Positions 50,249 through 60,930 are shown, numbered from the stretch's first letter. The stretch is DNA of 64,000 nucleotides from Sulfurovum sp. UBA5198 (GCA_002412865.1 DHVW01000017.1:8529-72528); one strand, 5' to 3'. Translations and numbers: made by a program. The notes: a model not told the origin generated them from the letters alone.

Positions 50249-53200
50249 TTATGCCCCAGTGTGTGTTAGCTTGATGTTTTTCACATCAACCATGCCTGTT
50301 CCAACTGGTATCAATCTACCAATTACAACATTCTCTTTAAGATCAGCTAGCTCATCAATCGTACCTGCGATTGAAGCAGATGTAAGAACTTTGGTCGTAT
50401 CTTGGAACGATGCTGCTGAAATAATACTATCAGCTCCAACTGCTGCTCTAGTGATACCAACCAACATTGGCTCAGCAATAGATGGCTCACCACCAAGAGC
50501 CAAAATTCTTTGATTCTCTTCATGGAATTTCTTTCTAGAGCTTATATCACCAATAATAAATTTCGTATCACCACTATCAAGTATTTTAACTTGTCTCATC
50601 ATTTGTGATACTACTATCTCGATATGTTTATCTGCAATATTAACACCTTGTCTTCTATAAACTTGTTGTACTTCGCTCACGATATACTCATATAGAGCTT
50701 TTTCACCAAGTGCTGCTAGAATATCATGACTTGAAACAATACCATCTGTTAGTTTCTCACCAGCATGAACAAACTCACCGTTATTAACCAAAATGGTTTT
50801 ATTTTTATCTACAAACTGTTCGGTCTCTTGTCCATTTTCGCCTCTAACTATTAATCTCTCTTTGCCTCTTAGCATTTTACCAAAGCTTACATAACCATCA
50901 ATTTGTGCAATTAATGCAATATCTTTTGGTCTTCTAGCCTCAAATAGTTCAGATACTCTAGGCAAACCACCCGTAATATCTTTTGATTTAATAGCTGCTT
51001 TTGGTCTTTTTGCTAACATATCAGCTATAGTAACTGTGTCGCCATCTTTTGCAAATAATACAGTCTTAGAATCAAGTTGATAACGAATTATTTCACCTTT
51101 TTGCGTAGCAAGTATAATTGCTGGTTTATACGCAGCAGGGATATACTCATTAAGCTCAAATCTAGTAACACCAGTAAGCTCATCAAACTGCTCACTAGCA
51201 GTAACACCAGCGATTACATCTTCAAATTTAATCACACCACTGTCTTCAGCGATAATAGGCTCTGAGTATGGATCCCACTCTGCTATTACAGTTTGCACTG
51301 TCGTTTCTGGAGCAGATAGTAGTGTATTTTTCTCTACTACTGTGTCATTCTCAACTTTGATTATTGAGCCTCTTGATATATAGTGTCTTGACGCTTCTCT
51401 ATCATTTTCATCAACTATAACAGCGAATAAACCTTTATCTCTAACGCTATCGCCTATGTTAATAGTTTTTATTGGCTCAAGATAGTCACCTTCAAGCATT
51501 AGGTATTTTACCTTACCTTTTACTTCAGCATATACATTTTGTCTAATCGGGTCACCGTTCGCAACTTTAAGTTCACTAGCATATGGAATACGGTTTGGTA
51601 CACTCCAGCCATCTTGGATAACTTCAACTATAGAATCACCCTTAAGTACCTTGTCTCCATGCTCATATGGTAGGTATATTTTACCCTCTATATTACCAGC
51701 AACACCTGCTAGTTCATTCGACTTAGCAACATCAGTTTTTCTAAAGCTATATTTTGTTTCAGTTTCACCGCTTGATTTAACCGATACAGTATATTCATCA
51801 AGTGTAACGATAACAGAAACTTCACCATCATATAGTGCTTTTACTTTTGGTTCAACTAGCAATACACCAGCATTTCTTCTGTTTGCTACTATTAGTTTGT
51901 CTTCTTTGTTTTTATATACTGACATATTATAGTATCTTACAAAACCTTCTTTTGTGGCTACTATTTGTCTCTCTTCTTTACCAGCTGTAGCCGTACCACC
52001 TGTGTGGAATGTTCTTAGTGTAAGCTGAGTTCCAGGCTCACCAATTGATTGAGCAGCAATAACTCCAATAGCTTCACCGCGATGTACTATTTTATTATCA
52101 GCCATATTCAGACCATAACATTTTGCACAAACTCCATGCGGAGCTTTACAGCTAGATGGGGCTCTGATTATAACAACACGAACATTGGCATCTTTTACTT
52201 TGTTTGCCATATCTTCATCTATCATTGTACCTTCACTAGCTATAACTTCACTTGTGACTGGGTCAATGATATCTTCAGATAGTACTCTACCGTAAATACG
52301 ATCACTAAGTGGCTCAATCATCTCATTACCAACTACTATATCAGAAACAGCAACACCTTCGTGAGTGCCACAATCCTCCATAACAACTTTTACATTTTGA
52401 GCAACATCGATTAGTTTTCTAGTCAAATATCCAGCATTCGCTGTTTTTAGTGCCGTATCCGCAAGACCTTTTCTAGCACCGTGAGTAGAAATAAAGTACT
52501 CAAGTACATTTAGTCCCTCGCGGAAGTTTGATGTAATTGGTGTTTCGATAATCGAACCATCAGATTTAGCCATCAATCCACGCATACCTGAAAGCTGTCT
52601 AATTTGTGCTGCACTACCTCTAGCTCCAGAATCTGCCATCATATTAACTGAGTTGAATCCATCTTTGTCAGAACGAATAAGCTTCATTAGTGCGTCAGCG
52701 ATTTCACCATTTGCATCTGTCCAGATATCAATAATTTTATTATATCTTTCTTGATCAGTTAAAAGTCCAGCTGTATATTGACCTTGAATAATTTTAACTT
52801 CAGCTTTTGCTTCTGCAACTAGCTTATCTTTTGTGTCTGGGATTTTAATATCATCTATTGATATAGACACGCCAACTCTTGTTGCATATTTGAAACCCAT
52901 ATCTTTAAGATTATCCAAGAATTCAGCAATAATCGTAAGACCACTGATTTTGTAAATATAATCAACTAGTGCTGATATATCTTTTTTCTTCAATATTTTA
53001 TTCCAGTAGTTTTCTGGCACATATTCTGGTATGATTGTGTGCAAAATTACTCTGCCTGCTGTGGTTGTTATTACTTTACCGCCAACAAGTGTACGAATTC
53101 TAGCATTAAGGTCAAGTGAACCTTGCTCAAATGCCATAGTAACTTCATCTGCGTTTGCAAACAGTTTATGCTCACCAATAACATCAGTTTTTTCTAATGT

Positions 53201-54781
53201 CATATAATAAAGTCCCAAAATCATATCTTGAGATGGTACAGTTATCGCTTTACCTGACGCTGGAAGCAAGATATTCATTGATGCTAGCATCAGAATTTTT
53301 GCCTCCGCAATAGCCTCATCTGATAGAGGAATATGTACAGCCATTTGGTCACCATCAAAGTCGGCATTAAATGCAGCACAAACAAGTGGGTGTAATTGAA
53401 TAGCCTTGCCTTCGATTAGTCTAGGGTGGAATGCTTGAATGGACAATTTGTGAAGTGTCGGTGCACGGTTAAGTAAAATTGGATAATTCTCAACTACCTC
53501 TTCAAGGCACTCCCATACTTCATTGACTTGTTTTTCAATCATTTTTTTAGCTTGCTTTAGAGTAGTGGCATAGCCTTTCTCTTCAAGTTTAGCCATCAAA
53601 TGTGGTTTAAATAGCTCAATTGCCATTTTTTTAGGTAGTCCACATTGATCCATTCTCAAATCAGGTCCAACAACGATAACCGAACGACCAGAGAAGTCAA
53701 CTCTTTTACCAAGTAGATTTTGTCTGAAACGACCTTGTTTACCTTTAATTATTTCAGAAAGAGATTTCAGTGGTCTTTTGTTAGCACCTTTTACTGCATT
53801 TCCTCTTCTGCCATTATCAAATAGTGCGTCAACTGCCTCTTGTAACATTCTTTTTTCATTTCTAACAATGATTTCAGGTGCGTCAAGCTCTACAAGTCTT
53901 TTTAATCTTTGGTTTCTGTTGATAACTCTTCTATATAAATCATTTACATCAGATACAGCAAATTTTCCACCATCAAGGCTTACTAGAGGTCTAAGATCTG
54001 GTGGCAATACTGGTAAATTAGTAAGCATCATCCATTCAGGACGGTTACCTGAATGCAAAAATGCCTCAATAACTTTAAGTCTTTTTACAATAGTTTTAGC
54101 TTTAGCTTCTGATTTTGTAGTAGCTATGTCCTCTTTTAGAGACTTAAACATATCTATTAAATCAAGCTCTGCTAGTAGCTCTTGTATTACTTGTCCACCC
54201 ATTCTAGCATCAAATGCATCTTCGCCAAATCTTTGTAAGATTTGTTGATATTGCTCTTCATTTAGAACATCAAATTTTGCAAGAGGATTTAGTCCTTCAC
54301 TATCATAGCTAGTTTCACCAGCAGTTTTAACGATATACGCCTCATAGTATAATACACGTTCAAGGTCTTTCATTTTTACACCAAGAAGTGTACCAATACG
54401 GCTAGGCAATGAGCTAACATACCATATGTGTGCAACTGGAGTAACTAGTTCGATGTGACCCATTCTTGAACGACGAGATTTTGAGCTTGTAACTTCAACT
54501 CCACATTTTTCACAAATTACGCCTTTATAACGCATCTTTTTATATTTACCACAAAGACACTCATAATCTCTAATTGGTCCAAATATTTTTGCACAAAATA
54601 GACCATCTCTCTCAGGTTTAAGTGTTCTATAATTGATAGTTTCTGGTTTTTTAACCTCACCATAACTCCATGACAAAATCTTTTCAGGACTAGCAACTCT
54701 AAGCTGTAAAGCCTCTATGTCAACAGGTTTTTCATCACTACGATAATCAACAGGTATCAGGTTTTCTAATATACTACTCAT
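50249..54781 (-). CDS. rpoC: RNA polymerase beta-prime subunit
   Basis: RpoC forms the catalytic centre with RpoB. The first zinc site is in CLCGKYKKMRYKGVICEKCG near residue 75. The Mg2+ site is NADFDGDQMAVH, the trigger loop lies in the GEPGTQLTLRTFHTGG region, and the second zinc site spans CGTHEGVAV to CKAPHGVCAKCYG. The length of 1510 residues is typical of this phylum. Its start overlaps the rpoB stop region by 8 bases in another frame. It is not fused to rpoB, unlike in Helicobacter. Confidence 0.99.
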   Translation of the reverse strand: MSSILENLIPVDYRSDEKPVDIEALQLRVASPEKILSWSYGEVKKPETINYRTLKPERDGLFCAKIFGPIRDYECLCGKYKKMRYKGVICEKCGVEVTSSKSRRSRMGHIELVTPVAHIWYVSSLPSRIGTLLGVKMKDLERVLYYEAYIVKTAGETSYDSEGLNPLAKFDVLNEEQYQQILQRFGEDAFDARMGGQVIQELLAELDLIDMFKSLKEDIATTKSEAKAKTIVKRLKVIEAFLHSGNRPEWMMLTNLPVLPPDLRPLVSLDGGKFAVSDVNDLYRRVINRNQRLKRLVELDAPEIIVRNEKRMLQEAVDALFDNGRRGNAVKGANKRPLKSLSEIIKGKQGRFRQNLLGKRVDFSGRSVIVVGPDLRMDQCGLPKKMAIELFKPHLMAKLEEKGYATTLKQAKKMIEKQVNEVWECLEEVVENYPILLNRAPTLHKLSIQAFHPRLIEGKAIQLHPLVCAAFNADFDGDQMAVHIPLSDEAIAEAKILMLASMNILLPASGKAITVPSQDMILGLYYMTLEKTDVIGEHKLFANADEVTMAFEQGSLDLNARIRTLVGGKVITTTAGRVILHTIIPEYVPENYWNKILKKKDISALVDYIYKISGLTIIAEFLDNLKDMGFKYATRVGVSISIDDIKIPDTKDKLVAEAKAEVKIIQGQYTAGLLTDQERYNKIIDIWTDANGEIADALMKLIRSDKDGFNSVNMMADSGARGSAAQIRQLSGMRGLMAKSDGSIIETPITSNFREGLNVLEYFISTHGARKGLADTALKTANAGYLTRKLIDVAQNVKVVMEDCGTHEGVAVSDIVVGNEMIEPLSDRIYGRVLSEDIIDPVTSEVIASEGTMIDEDMANKVKDANVRVVIIRAPSSCKAPHGVCAKCYGLNMADNKIVHRGEAIGVIAAQSIGEPGTQLTLRTFHTGGTATAGKEERQIVATKEGFVRYYNMSVYKNKEDKLIVANRRNAGVLLVEPKVKALYDGEVSVIVTLDEYTVSVKSSGETETKYSFRKTDVAKSNELAGVAGNIEGKIYLPYEHGDKVLKGDSIVEVIQDGWSVPNRIPYASELKVANGDPIRQNVYAEVKGKVKYLMLEGDYLEPIKTINIGDSVRDKGLFAVIVDENDREASRHYISRGSIIKVENDTVVEKNTLLSAPETTVQTVIAEWDPYSEPIIAEDSGVIKFEDVIAGVTASEQFDELTGVTRFELNEYIPAAYKPAIILATQKGEIIRYQLDSKTVLFAKDGDTVTIADMLAKRPKAAIKSKDITGGLPRVSELFEARRPKDIALIAQIDGYVSFGKMLRGKERLIVRGENGQETEQFVDKNKTILVNNGEFVHAGEKLTDGIVSSHDILAALGEKALYEYIVSEVQQVYRRQGVNIADKHIEIVVSQMMRQVKILDSGDTKFIIGDISSRKKFHEENQRILALGGEPSIAEPMLVGITRAAVGADSIISAASFQDTTKVLTSASIAGTIDELADLKENVVIGRLIPVGTGMVDVKNIKLTHTGA

Positions 54782-57700
54782 TGTCAGCCTCTACTTCTTT
54801 TTTATTTTGGAACAATTGTGCATCAAGACCTAGTGCTTGAAGCTCTTTGGTCAATACGAACATAGTCTCAGGAATTCCAGACTCAGGAACACTCTCGCCT
54901 TTTGTCAATGCACTATATGTTCTAGCTCTTCCATCAACATCATCTGATTTGATAGTTAACATCTCTTTTAGGATATGTGCAGCACCGTATGCTTCTAATG
55001 CCCAAACCTCCATCTCTCCAAATCTTTGACCACCAAATAGTGCTTTACCACCAACTGGTTGTTGTGTTACTAAAGAGTAAGGTCCAGTTGAACGAGCGTG
55101 AACTTTTTCATCAACCAAGTGATGAAGTTTTAGCATGTACATATAACCTACATTTACTCTCTCTATCATTTTATCACCAGTTTTACCATCAAATAAAACC
55201 ATTTTGCCATCTTCTTCCATTTTGGCAAGTTCAAATAGTTTAGCAAACTCAGCAATATTTACACCCTCAAATACTGGAGTGGCAAATTTAACACCATTAC
55301 TCCAATCTCTAGCGTGTATTAATAGCTCTTCATCGCTCATGGCGTCCATAATTGCTTTACCATCAAGAAGTTTAGTAATATCAGCAATAGCAGCCATTTT
55401 ATTTCTCAGCTCGGCTATAAAATCACTTTGTGCTGAAGCAAAAATCTCTTCGATTTGGTATCCAAGTTTTTTACCAACAAGACCAAGGTGAACTTCAAGT
55501 ATTTGCCCGATATTCATACGAGATGGAACACCTAGTGGATTTAGAATCATATCTACTGGTCTTCCATCTTCCATATATGGCATATCCATTTCTGGTACGA
55601 TATTAGAAACGATACCTTTATTTCCGTGTCTACCCGCCATTTTATCGCCAACTTTTAGCTTTCTTTTTGTTGCTACATATACTTTTACAAGTTTAGTAAC
55701 ACCACTTGGTAAAATATCATCTTTATCAAGTATAGTAAGCTTCTCTTCGTGGTCAACTTTTAGTTTTTTCTTTTGTCTAAGGAAATAGTTCTTTAGAGCT
55801 TCGTATTCATTTTGTATCTCATTTGAGAATGACTGAACTACACCTCTTAGTGCAAATCTATTAACATCACGAATAACCTCTTGTGCAACAAAACTACCTA
55901 TTGGATATACAACATCATTTATATTAATCTCTTTCAAAAGTGGTTGTTTTGATAGATAATGTGAAATTCTCAAAACCTCTTCACGGTCAATCATCAATAG
56001 TTGGTCATGATGCTCATTGTCTAAAACTGCTTTTTCAGCCTCATATCCTTGAATTGCACGACTATCTTTTTCATAACCTTTTTTAGTGAAAACTTTAACA
56101 TCTACAACAACGCCTTCCATAGAAGCAGGACAATATAGTGATTTATTAACAACATGTCCAGCTTTTTCTCCAAATATTGCTCTGAGTAATCTCTCTTCTG
56201 GAGTTGGTTTTATTTCACCTTTAGGGCTAACTTTACCAACCAAAATCATACCAGCTTTAACGCTTGTTCCGATTTTTACTATTCCACTCTCATCAAGATG
56301 GCTAAGCTCATCTTCTCTAATATTTGGTATGTCTCTAGTAATCTCTTCTGTACCGTGCTTAAGCTCTCTAGCTTCTACCTCTTTTTCATAAATATGAACA
56401 GAAGTAAATGTATCTTCTCTAATTAGTTTTTCAGAAATTACAACCGCATCTTCGTAGTTATACCCATTCCACGGCATAAATGCTACTAGTATATTTTTAC
56501 CAATTGCAAGTTCGCCTTGATCCATATTAGCACCATCAGCTATAACTTGTTTTGCATTTACTTTATCACCAATTTTAACGATTGGTGATTGAGTGAATGT
56601 CGTATTTTGATTCGTACGCATATTTTTTTCTAATGGATAATGGTCAATAAACACATCGCCATCATCTTCACCCATAATATATATGTTTTTAGAATCAACT
56701 TTTTCTACAACGCCGCCTCTATTTGCTTTTGTGGCTTCCCATGCATCTCTACTGATAATAGCTTCCATACCAGTACCAACAATTGGTGCTTCACTTTGCA
56801 AAAGTGGCACTGCTTGTCTTTGCATATTTGATCCCATCAAGGCTCTATTTGCATCATCGTGTTCTAGGAATGGAATCAATGCAGCAGCAGAACCAGACAC
56901 CATAAGTGGAGATATATCAATAAGATCAACTCTAGTTGCATCATTAAGCTCAATATTACCATTAAGTCTTGTTTCAATCAAATCTTCGCTAATAAATCCA
57001 TTTTCATCAACAACTGTAGATGCTGGAGCTATACACTTATCTTCTTCTTGTGTTGCTGTTATGTATACAATCTCATCCGTTACTTGACGGTTTTTTACTA
57101 TCTTGTATGGTGCTTCAATAAATCCAAGCTCATTAACTTTAGAGTATGTAGCTAGAGTATTTATAAGACCAATATTTTGACCCTCTGGAGTCTCTATTGG
57201 ACATATTCTACCATAGTGAGTAGGATGCACATCACGAACTTCAAATCCAGCTCTCTCTTTTACAAGTCCACCCTCACCAAGGGCTGAAAGTCTTCTTTTG
57301 TGCGTTACTTCACTTAGTGGGTTTGTTTGATCCATAAATTGTGATAACTGTCCACTTGAGAAGAACTCAAGAACTGTATTTGTAATCATTTTTGAATTAA
57401 CCAAATCATGAGGCATAAGCTCTTCAAGAGAACCAGAGATTGTAATCATTTTATCTCTGATTGCTTTTTGCATTTTGATTAGACCATTATGAAGTTCATT
57501 ACCCAAAAGTTCACCAATAGCTCTAATTCTTCTATTTCCAAGGTGATCCCTGTCATCGATATGACCTTGACCATTTTTTACTTTTATAAGGTATTTAACC
57601 GTATTTATCAAATCTTCTGAAGTCAATACAGTCACATACTCAGGAATATCAAGTCCTAGTTTGTGGTTCATCTTCATTCTTCCAACTTTAGTTAGGTCAT

Positions 57701-58931
57701 ATCTCTCTGGGTCAAAGAATAATTGATTCAAGAATGTTTTAGCAGCGTCAGGTGTCACAGGCTCACCTGGTCTCATTACTTTGTATATTCTGATTGCTGA
57801 GAGTACATTTTCATCTTCTAGCTGTTCCGTTTGTTTAAGAAGTCTCAAGCTCTCACTATCAGCAACAAAAGAACCAATGATTGAATTATCACATCCTTCG
57901 GCAAGATCATTAGCAATCTCTATCTCACTAATTCCACTATCTAGAAGTTTTTTAAGTTTAGCTTCATCAAGTTTTGTCACTGCGTCGTATAATACCTCGC
58001 CACTCTCAGAATCAACAATAGCTTTTGACAGATGTCTCTCAAGTAAAACTTCAAGCGGATACTCTATCCACTCTAGCCCTTCTTCTTGCAAAGTTTGTGC
58101 TTTTTTCTTTGTTAGTCTTTTCCCTGCTGCAACAATTACATTACCATCTATATCAATAACATCATAATCAGCTCTACCCAAATAGTCATCAGCAACATAT
58201 TTAATCAAGAAACGATTATCTTTCATAAGTACTGTTTTTGTCGGGTAGAAGAATTTTAGTATATCTTCTTTTGAATAGCCTAATGCTCTAAACAAGATCG
58301 TAACAGGAACTTTTCTTCTTTTGTTTATTCTTGCATAAAGAATATCTTTAGCATCATACTCAAAATACAACCATGAACCACGGTCAGGGATTATTTGAGA
58401 TGAATACAAAAGCTTATTAACTACAGTTGTTGCTTCTGTTTCTTTAAATATAACACCTGGGCTTCTGTGAAGCTGATTAACTATAACTCTTTCAACACCA
58501 TTTACAATAAATGATGTACGATTTGTCATGAGTGGAATATCACGAACAAATACAGCTTGTTCTTTGATCTCTTTAGGGTCTAGTTTTTCGCCTGTTTTTT
58601 CGTCTTTATTCCAGATTGTCAAAGCAATATTCATCTTTAATGATACAGCATATGTCAAACCTCTCTCCATACACTCTCTAATTGTATATTTAGGTTTTAC
58701 AATTTCACAATTTTTATAAGAAAGTGTAAGTCTATTTTGATGATCATGTATTGGAAAAGATGCCCTAAATACTCTTTCGATTGTACTGTTTCTTCTATCT
58801 TTTTCATTTATCATCAAAAAGTTATCATAGCTATCTTGTTGAAGTTGTAATAAGTTTGGTATTTCTATTTCGCGAGGTGTTTTAGAAAAATCGACTCTTA
58901 GTCTGTTTCCTGAATTTAATGAGTTTAACAT
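54774..58931 (-). CDS. rpoB: RNA polymerase beta subunit
   Basis: RpoB carries the rifampicin pocket and half of the catalytic channel. The rifampicin region reads GQLSQFMDQTNPLSEVTHKR and then RLSALGEGG, with the usual susceptible residues. The C-terminus shows GGKALFGGQRFGEMEVWAL. The length of 1385 residues is normal. It lies 149 bases after rplL with an attenuator-like stem between, and overlaps rpoC by 8 bases. Confidence 0.99.
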   Translation of the reverse strand: MLNSLNSGNRLRVDFSKTPREIEIPNLLQLQQDSYDNFLMINEKDRRNSTIERVFRASFPIHDHQNRLTLSYKNCEIVKPKYTIRECMERGLTYAVSLKMNIALTIWNKDEKTGEKLDPKEIKEQAVFVRDIPLMTNRTSFIVNGVERVIVNQLHRSPGVIFKETEATTVVNKLLYSSQIIPDRGSWLYFEYDAKDILYARINKRRKVPVTILFRALGYSKEDILKFFYPTKTVLMKDNRFLIKYVADDYLGRADYDVIDIDGNVIVAAGKRLTKKKAQTLQEEGLEWIEYPLEVLLERHLSKAIVDSESGEVLYDAVTKLDEAKLKKLLDSGISEIEIANDLAEGCDNSIIGSFVADSESLRLLKQTEQLEDENVLSAIRIYKVMRPGEPVTPDAAKTFLNQLFFDPERYDLTKVGRMKMNHKLGLDIPEYVTVLTSEDLINTVKYLIKVKNGQGHIDDRDHLGNRRIRAIGELLGNELHNGLIKMQKAIRDKMITISGSLEELMPHDLVNSKMITNTVLEFFSSGQLSQFMDQTNPLSEVTHKRRLSALGEGGLVKERAGFEVRDVHPTHYGRICPIETPEGQNIGLINTLATYSKVNELGFIEAPYKIVKNRQVTDEIVYITATQEEDKCIAPASTVVDENGFISEDLIETRLNGNIELNDATRVDLIDISPLMVSGSAAALIPFLEHDDANRALMGSNMQRQAVPLLQSEAPIVGTGMEAIISRDAWEATKANRGGVVEKVDSKNIYIMGEDDGDVFIDHYPLEKNMRTNQNTTFTQSPIVKIGDKVNAKQVIADGANMDQGELAIGKNILVAFMPWNGYNYEDAVVISEKLIREDTFTSVHIYEKEVEARELKHGTEEITRDIPNIREDELSHLDESGIVKIGTSVKAGMILVGKVSPKGEIKPTPEERLLRAIFGEKAGHVVNKSLYCPASMEGVVVDVKVFTKKGYEKDSRAIQGYEAEKAVLDNEHHDQLLMIDREEVLRISHYLSKQPLLKEININDVVYPIGSFVAQEVIRDVNRFALRGVVQSFSNEIQNEYEALKNYFLRQKKKLKVDHEEKLTILDKDDILPSGVTKLVKVYVATKRKLKVGDKMAGRHGNKGIVSNIVPEMDMPYMEDGRPVDMILNPLGVPSRMNIGQILEVHLGLVGKKLGYQIEEIFASAQSDFIAELRNKMAAIADITKLLDGKAIMDAMSDEELLIHARDWSNGVKFATPVFEGVNIAEFAKLFELAKMEEDGKMVLFDGKTGDKMIERVNVGYMYMLKLHHLVDEKVHARSTGPYSLVTQQPVGGKALFGGQRFGEMEVWALEAYGAAHILKEMLTIKSDDVDGRARTYSALTKGESVPESGIPETMFVLTKELQALGLDAQLFQNKKEVEADNE

Positions 58932-59043
58932 GGATAACCTTGTTTAATTTGTATTTTTTGATTTGGTGATTGTACTACCTTGAACATACAGATAAACAAT
59001 TGATTGGTGTGAAATAATTTATCTGTAGATTCCCGTTATAAGA

Positions 59044-59073
59044 ATTAAAATCTGGCATTTGCCAGATTTTAAT
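59044..59073 (-). terminator. Attenuator hairpin between rplL and rpoB
   Basis: A perfect 13-bp stem (ATTAAAATCTGGC and GCCAGATTTTAAT) with a 4-nt loop lies 7 bases past the rplL stop. It resembles the partial terminator that lowers RNA polymerase expression relative to L7/L12 in many bacteria. T-rich ends of the stem support transcription termination in this direction. Confidence 0.7.
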
Positions 59074-59080
59074 AGACGAA

Positions 59081-59449
59081 TTATTTAAGTTCGCAAGTAG
59101 CGCCAGCTTCTTCGATTTTTTTCTTCATCTCTTCTGCTTCAGCTTTAGTTGCACCTTCTTTAAGTACAGTTGGAGCATTTTCTACAGCATCTTTTGCCTC
59201 TTTAAGACCAAGTCCTGTTAACTCTCTAACAACTTTAATAGCGTTGATTTTTTTCTCACCACCACTTGTAAGAATAACATCAAAATCTGTTTTCTCTTCT
59301 ACTGCTTCAACTGCTGCACCACCACCTGCTACTACTGTAGCTTGTGCTGATACGCCAAATTTCTCTTCAAACTCTTTTACAAGTTCACTTAGCTCAAGCA
59401 CAGACATGTTTGAGATAAATTCTATTACATCTTCTTTTGTAACTGCCAT
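59081..59449 (-). CDS. rplL: 50S ribosomal protein L7/L12
   Basis: L7/L12 forms the stalk that recruits translation GTPases. The 122-residue protein has the N-terminal dimer region (FISNMSVLELSELVKEFEEKFG), an Ala/Val-rich hinge and the C-terminal domain with KINAIKVVRELTGLGLKEAK. It lies 123 bases past rplJ, with the hairpin repeat in between. Confidence 0.98.
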   Translation of the reverse strand: MAVTKEDVIEFISNMSVLELSELVKEFEEKFGVSAQATVVAGGGAAVEAVEEKTDFDVILTSGGEKKINAIKVVRELTGLGLKEAKDAVENAPTVLKEGATKAEAEEMKKKIEEAGATCELK

Positions 59450-59483
59450 TTTATATCCTTTTTATTTTTAATATTTTTAATTG

Positions 59484-59536
59484 TTGGGCTAAGCCCAAAA
59501 TCAAGTCTTCAGCAGACAGCTCTAGCGACTTGTCGC
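59484..59536. repeat. Hairpin element between rplJ and rplL
   Basis: A 6-bp stem (TTGGGC-TAA-GCCCAA, 59484-59498) is followed by a 4-bp stem (GTCT-TCAGC-AGAC, 59505-59517) and a 5-bp stem (GCGAC-TT-GTCGC, 59525-59536). The last two are the second copy of the element at 46992-47026, in the opposite orientation. Confidence 0.65.
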
Positions 59537-59572
59537 ATTTGTTGAAACTGTCGTACGATGATTTGACAACCA

Positions 59573-60061
59573 CTAAGCCGCTTCTTCTGTTTTTTTCGTA
59601 GCCAAAGCTTGAAGACCGATTGCGATACTTCTAGCAGGACCATTCCAAACATTAAGCAACATACCCAAAAGTTCTTCTCTGCCAGGAAGTTTAGCCATTG
59701 CAGTAATAGTCGCTGCGCTTGAAGCTTTGCCTTCTAGTAGACCAGATTTTACTTTGAACTTATCTTTGTTAGCTGAAGCTGCTTGATCTGCAATTTTACA
59801 AGTTGCAATTTGATCTTCGCCCCAGATAACTAAGTTAGTTTCAACTAGCTCAAGTGTCTCAAGACCAGCATCTTTGATAGCGATTAATGCCAAAGTATTT
59901 TTCACTACTTTAACTTTAGAATCACTAGCTTTAGCTGCTACTCTAATTTGCTCAAGATCAAAAACAGTCATACCTTTATAGTCACAAACTACAATAGCAT
60001 TAGCGTTTTTAAATTCGCTTGTCATTTCTGCAACAAGTTGTTGTTTATCAATTTTAGTCAT
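59573..60061 (-). CDS. rplJ: 50S ribosomal protein L10
   Basis: L10 anchors L7/L12 dimers to 23S rRNA. The N-terminal region shows ANAIVVCDYKGMTVFDLEQIR, and the C-terminal helix that binds L12 is present. The length of 162 residues is standard. Its upstream gap of 110 bases may hold the L10 autoregulatory leader. Confidence 0.97.
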   Translation of the reverse strand: MTKIDKQQLVAEMTSEFKNANAIVVCDYKGMTVFDLEQIRVAAKASDSKVKVVKNTLALIAIKDAGLETLELVETNLVIWGEDQIATCKIADQAASANKDKFKVKSGLLEGKASSAATITAMAKLPGREELLGMLLNVWNGPARSIAIGLQALATKKTEEAA

Positions 60062-60171
60062 TTATTCTCCTTTCGACCTCATACAGGGCAACCTTGCGGT
60101 TTATCAAGCGAACTTGAAATATTAAGCTTTTAAAGCCCCCATACTCTTAGACCAAGATAATTTTGTTAATC
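60062..60171 (-). promoter_or_regulatory. Possible L10 autoregulatory leader
   Basis: The 110-base gap between rplA and rplJ is where many bacteria carry the L10 leader, which binds L10-L12 and represses translation. Near the rplJ start the minus strand reads CCGCAAGGTTGCCCTGTATGAGG, G-C rich for this AT-rich genome and somewhat like the conserved end of known leaders. I cannot prove the fold by eye. Confidence 0.35.
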
Positions 60172-60876
60172 TTATTTCATATCCATTAATTCAAGTGGGC
60201 TAAGTTTAACAGATGGACTCATAGTTAAACTTATTGCTGCATTTTTGATATATCTACCTTTTGCTGCTGCTGGTTTTGCTTTATTGATAGTCTCAACAAA
60301 AGCAATAAAGTTTTCTTTGATTTTATCTTTATCAAAACTTACTTTACCAATACCTGCATGGATATTACCTTTTTTATCAACTCTAAAGTTAACTTGACCA
60401 TTTTTTGCATTAGTAACTGCTTGAGTAACATCCATAGTAACTGTTCCAGTTTTAGGATTTGGCATAAGACCTTTTGGTCCAAGTATTCTAGCAACTTTAC
60501 CAAGAACACCCATCATATCAGGAGTTGAAATAACCATATCAAAATTGATATTTCCAGCTTGAATTTGCTCTATAAGATCATCACTACCAACCAAATCAGC
60601 ACCAGCTGCTCTAGCTTCATCAGCTTTTAAATCTTTAGCAAAAACTGCAACTCTTACAGTTTTACCAGTACCATTTGGAAGTACCACAGAACCTCTTATC
60701 ATCTGATCAGCATGTCTTGGGTCAACATTAAGATTTAATGCAATCTCAACAGTTTCATCAAATTTAGCTGATTTCAGCTCACTTAGCATATCCATAGCTT
60801 CTGCTACTGTATATACTTTTGTATTTTCAATCTTTGCAGTTAATGCTGCAGTTCTTTTTGTTTGTTTTTTTGGCAT
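60172..60876 (-). CDS. rplA: 50S ribosomal protein L1
   Basis: L1 forms the mobile stalk at the E site and can repress its own operon. The sequence shows KFDETVEIALNLNVDPRHADQ, then GPKGLMPNPKTGTVT. The length is about 234 residues. I chose the ATG at 60876, which is preceded by GGAGA and starts MPKKQTKRTAAL, over a start nine codons upstream. Confidence 0.97.
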   Translation of the reverse strand: MPKKQTKRTAALTAKIENTKVYTVAEAMDMLSELKSAKFDETVEIALNLNVDPRHADQMIRGSVVLPNGTGKTVRVAVFAKDLKADEARAAGADLVGSDDLIEQIQAGNINFDMVISTPDMMGVLGKVARILGPKGLMPNPKTGTVTMDVTQAVTNAKNGQVNFRVDKKGNIHAGIGKVSFDKDKIKENFIAFVETINKAKPAAAKGRYIKNAAISLTMSPSVKLSPLELMDMK

Positions 60877-60930
60877 AATTTTCTCCGCTTTATTTGCTCC
60901 CACTATATTTTAAATCTTAGTGGTAAAAGA

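Noticed and set aside
53778..54248. A 156-codon plus-strand frame inside rpoC
   Set aside because: It is antisense to a conserved part of rpoC and resembles nothing known to me.
50249..58931. A fused rpoBC as in Helicobacter
   Set aside because: The rpoB frame ends and rpoC starts in another frame with an 8-base overlap, so they are separate genes.
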